Assembly: GCA_945957305.1 (NCBI GenBank) | Contig: CAMFLN010000145.1 | Span: forward strand, 1 to 7,146 | Length of the DNA: 7,146 nucleotides | Origin: an uncultured Planctomycetaceae bacterium | GTDB taxonomy: Bacteria; Planctomycetota; Planctomycetia; Pirellulales; JACPPG01 | Direction: 5' to 3' | Shown: positions 4,798 to 7,146 of the stretch, in pieces | Layout: each line of letters starts with the position of its first letter | How positions within the stretch are numbered: the first letter of the stretch is position 1 | Program-made: the position numbers and the translations under genes | The notes under the pieces: generated by a model | Seen by the model: only the letters and a program-made list of their open reading frames with translations | Database searches by the model: none | What the model was told of the DNA's origin: nothing

Positions 4798-7146
4798 GTG
4801 GCACTCAAGAATAGCGCGAACCACCTGCAAGCGATGCCTGAAAGCCAGGAAGTGATGTCCGAATCATTGCGCGAACTGCCGATTCCCGCAGTGCAGACAT
4901 TTTTTGACATGTGTCGCTACCGCGCGGAGGCGCAAGCCGATTTGATCGCCTACACGTTCTTGGCCGATGGCGAGACCGACGAGCAAAATCTCACTTACGC
5001 CCAGTTGGACGTCATCGCTCGCCGCATTGCCGTCCGCCTGAACGATGTGGGGGCAACGGGAGGGCGCGCCCTACTGCTGTATCCGCCCGGGCTCGACTAT
5101 GTCGCCGCCTTCTTTGGCTGTTTGTACGCGGGCGTAACCCCGGTCCCCTTATACCCGCCTGACCCTTTGCGGATGGATCGGACGCTACCACGGTTGCAAG
5201 CCGTTTGCAGCGATGCGGACGCGGTGGCCGTACTGGGGACCGCCAGTAGCCTGAGTTGGGTCAAAACACTGATGACCATCGGTCCCTCGGTGCGCACCGT
5301 GCTGGCGACCGACGCGCTAATACCGGGGGATGAACTGCGTTGGCATGAGCCGGTCATCACAGGCGATACACTCGCCCTCTTGCAGTACACCTCGGGGTCG
5401 ACCGGCACGCCGCGTGGGGTGATGGTGAACCATCGCAACATGCTCTACAACGTTTCGAAAATGGACCGCGGGCAGAGTCATGCCGGCGTAGTGGGTGTGA
5501 CGTGGCTGCCGGCCTATCATGACTTTGGGCTGATCGGTGCGGTGCTCTTGCCGATGTATGCCGGCCGGCGCGTCATTTCGATGTCACCGCTCGACTTCAT
5601 GCAGAGACCGGTGCGTTGGTTGGAAGCGATCTCGCGCTACCGCGGAACCTACACCGGGGCGCCGAACTTTTCCTTCGATTTATGCACGCGCACGGTCAAG
5701 CCTGAGGAACTGGCGATCCTGGACCTGAGCAGCTTGAAGGTCGTTTTGAACGGCGCCGAGCCGGTACGTCGCGAAACGCTGGATCGATTCGCCAAAACGT
5801 TTTCGCACTGCGGTTTTGCCCCCGAGGCTTTCATCCCGTGCTATGGCCTGGCCGAAGCGACATTGGGCGTTACGGGCGGCGACAACACGCGTCCCTACAC
5901 CGTGGGGCGTTTTTGTCCGGAGAAGTTGCAACAGAACCGGATTGTCGCCGTGCGGGACGACCAAGCCGAGGCCCGCGTCCTGGCAGGATGCGGCCAGGCG
6001 ATCGAAGGCACAGAGGTTCTGATCGTTGATCCGGCCTCCCGGCATCGCTGCCCGTCCGATCAAGTGGGCGAAATCTGGGTTCGCGGCCCTGGCGTGGCGC
6101 AAGGTTACTGGAATCGCCCCGACGAATCGCGCGAGACATTCCAGGCGCGGTTGGCCGACACTGCGGAAGGCCCATTTCTGCGCACCGGCGATTTGGGATT
6201 CTTTCATGAAAGCGAACTGTATGTCACTGGACGCTTGAAAGACCTGATCATCCTCTGTGGAAGGAACTACTACCCACAAGACATTGAAAGAACCGTGGCG
6301 GGTTGCCATCCGGCGTTGAAGATCGACGCCGGAGCGGCGTTTTCGGTCGAGCGCGATGGTGAAGAAAAGCTCGTTGTGGTTCAAGAAGTGACGCGCCCCC
6401 AGCGCGTCGACCTGGATGCGATCGTGCAAACGGTGCGTCGCGCCGTGTTGGCCGAACATGATCTCGCTATCGATACGGTGGTGTTGATCAAATCGGCAAC
6501 AATCGGCAAAACGACCAGCGGCAAGATTCGCCGCCGCTCGTGCCGTGACGATTACCTGGCCGGCCGACTCACAATCGTGGCCCAGTGGCAAGCCGCACGA
6601 GCAGCAGCGACGGGCGGAACCGCAGGGCGCGAAGTCATTGCTCCACGCACCGAGACAGAACGCCAACTGCTGCAGCTGTGGAGTGAAGTGCTGCGGCAGG
6701 ACGAACTGAGCATCCAGGACAACTTCTTCGATTTCGGCGGCCACTCGTTGCTGGCGACACAGCTAGTCTCGCGCATCGCAGCGACCTGCGGTGTGACCCT
6801 CCCGCTGAGCGAACTGTTCGCCGCGCCGACTGTCAGCGAGTTGGCTGTTATCGTCGACCGCGCTCGCGCGCTGCACACGGAGCCACGTCCTAGAATCTCG
6901 CGCCAAGGCCTGACCGATCATGCGCCACTTTCCTTTGGCCAACAGCGACTGTGGTTTGTCTCGCAATGGCTGCCCGATGTGCCGGTAAATAACCTGTGTG
7001 TATCGGCACGCTACCGCGGCGCCGTGGAGCAATCGGTACTTGAAAGAAGTCTGGCCGAAATAGCTCGCCGCCATGAATCGCTGCGCACGACTTTTGCGAC
7101 CGATGGGGGTGTGCCCTACCAGCGCATCGCAGAACTGTTGACCCTG
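4798..7146 (+). CDS. Nonribosomal peptide synthetase, FAAL-PCP-C initiation module (3' end outside window)
   Basis: First 783 residues of a multidomain synthetase that probably starts a lipopeptide. Domain 1 (about 30-590) is a fatty acyl-AMP ligase, which activates a free fatty acid with ATP and loads it on a carrier instead of CoA. Its signatures are YTSGSTGTPRG (197-207), WLPAYHDFGLIG (236-247), SPLDFMQRPVRWLEAISRYR (263-282), GAPNFSFDLC (287-296), NGAEPVR (318-324), GFAPEAFIPCYGLAEATL (339-356), RTGDLG (462-467), GRNYYPQDIE (488-497) and TSGKIRR (573-579) with catalytic lysine K576. Domain 2 (about 616-692) is a peptidyl carrier: FFDFGGHSLLA has the phosphopantetheine serine S650. Domain 3 starts near 710: C1 motif LSFGQQRLWF (711-720) and C2 motif RHESLRTTF (758-766); the catalytic HHxxxDG lies beyond the edge. 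Start GTG is chosen because of AGGA 8 bases upstream. No signal peptide; cytosolic. Fatty-acid length, amino acids and product cannot be told from here. Confidence 0.95.
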   Translation, partial: MALKNSANHLQAMPESQEVMSESLRELPIPAVQTFFDMCRYRAEAQADLIAYTFLADGETDEQNLTYAQLDVIARRIAVRLNDVGATGGRALLLYPPGLDYVAAFFGCLYAGVTPVPLYPPDPLRMDRTLPRLQAVCSDADAVAVLGTASSLSWVKTLMTIGPSVRTVLATDALIPGDELRWHEPVITGDTLALLQYTSGSTGTPRGVMVNHRNMLYNVSKMDRGQSHAGVVGVTWLPAYHDFGLIGAVLLPMYAGRRVISMSPLDFMQRPVRWLEAISRYRGTYTGAPNFSFDLCTRTVKPEELAILDLSSLKVVLNGAEPVRRETLDRFAKTFSHCGFAPEAFIPCYGLAEATLGVTGGDNTRPYTVGRFCPEKLQQNRIVAVRDDQAEARVLAGCGQAIEGTEVLIVDPASRHRCPSDQVGEIWVRGPGVAQGYWNRPDESRETFQARLADTAEGPFLRTGDLGFFHESELYVTGRLKDLIILCGRNYYPQDIERTVAGCHPALKIDAGAAFSVERDGEEKLVVVQEVTRPQRVDLDAIVQTVRRAVLAEHDLAIDTVVLIKSATIGKTTSGKIRRRSCRDDYLAGRLTIVAQWQAARAAATGGTAGREVIAPRTETERQLLQLWSEVLRQDELSIQDNFFDFGGHSLLATQLVSRIAATCGVTLPLSELFAAPTVSELAVIVDRARALHTEPRPRISRQGLTDHAPLSFGQQRLWFVSQWLPDVPVNNLCVSARYRGAVEQSVLERSLAEIARRHESLRTTFATDGGVPYQRIAELLTL

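Noticed and set aside
4834..4836. ATG as alternative start of the synthetase
   Set aside because: There is no ribosome site before it, whereas GTG 4798 has AGGA at good spacing. The two choices differ by only 12 residues, ahead of the FAAL domain.
5680..6744. A 354-codon open frame on the minus strand
   Set aside because: It lies antisense to the FAAL and carrier domains, whose motifs are continuous on the plus strand. Its translation has no family signature.

Overview
The window looks like chromosomal DNA of a planctomycete (Planctomycetota). The main reasons are two family signatures. One is a large Ser/Thr kinase with a planctomycete-style N-terminal region, a single membrane segment after an RRNP motif, a long WD40 tail and a closing LDW motif. 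The other is a small ECF-type sigma factor of the 'FDSVDVSQSVLGSFF' kind next to it. The DNA is GC-rich, and initiation regions on the minus strand lack clear Shine-Dalgarno sequences. Genus and species cannot be fixed from the sequence alone.

Layout: positions 1-3522 (minus strand) hold 1174 codons of a membrane Ser/Thr kinase with a C-terminal WD40 region; its 3' end lies beyond the left edge. An 89-bp gap separates it from the upstream sigma-factor gene at 3612-4196 (minus strand, complete, 194 residues). The two genes read in the same direction and probably form one transcription unit, sigma factor first. A 601-bp non-coding region (4197-4797) follows. It holds several short inverted repeats and an AT-rich patch that is the best promoter candidate for the sigma gene. 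From 4798 to the right edge (plus strand, 783 codons, 3' end missing) runs the start of a nonribosomal peptide synthetase whose first module is fatty acyl-AMP ligase (FAAL) - peptidyl carrier protein (PCP) - condensation (C) domain.

How the parts may work together: the synthetase start is the classic initiation logic of a lipopeptide. A free fatty acid is adenylated, loaded on the carrier, and passed by the C domain to the first amino acid. The sigma/kinase pair is a signalling unit that would sense something through its WD40 region and act on transcription. It is divergently arranged with the synthetase and shares its upstream region, so regulation of lipopeptide production is possible, but this is inferred only from position. 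All other long open frames are antisense or out-of-frame shadows of these three genes.
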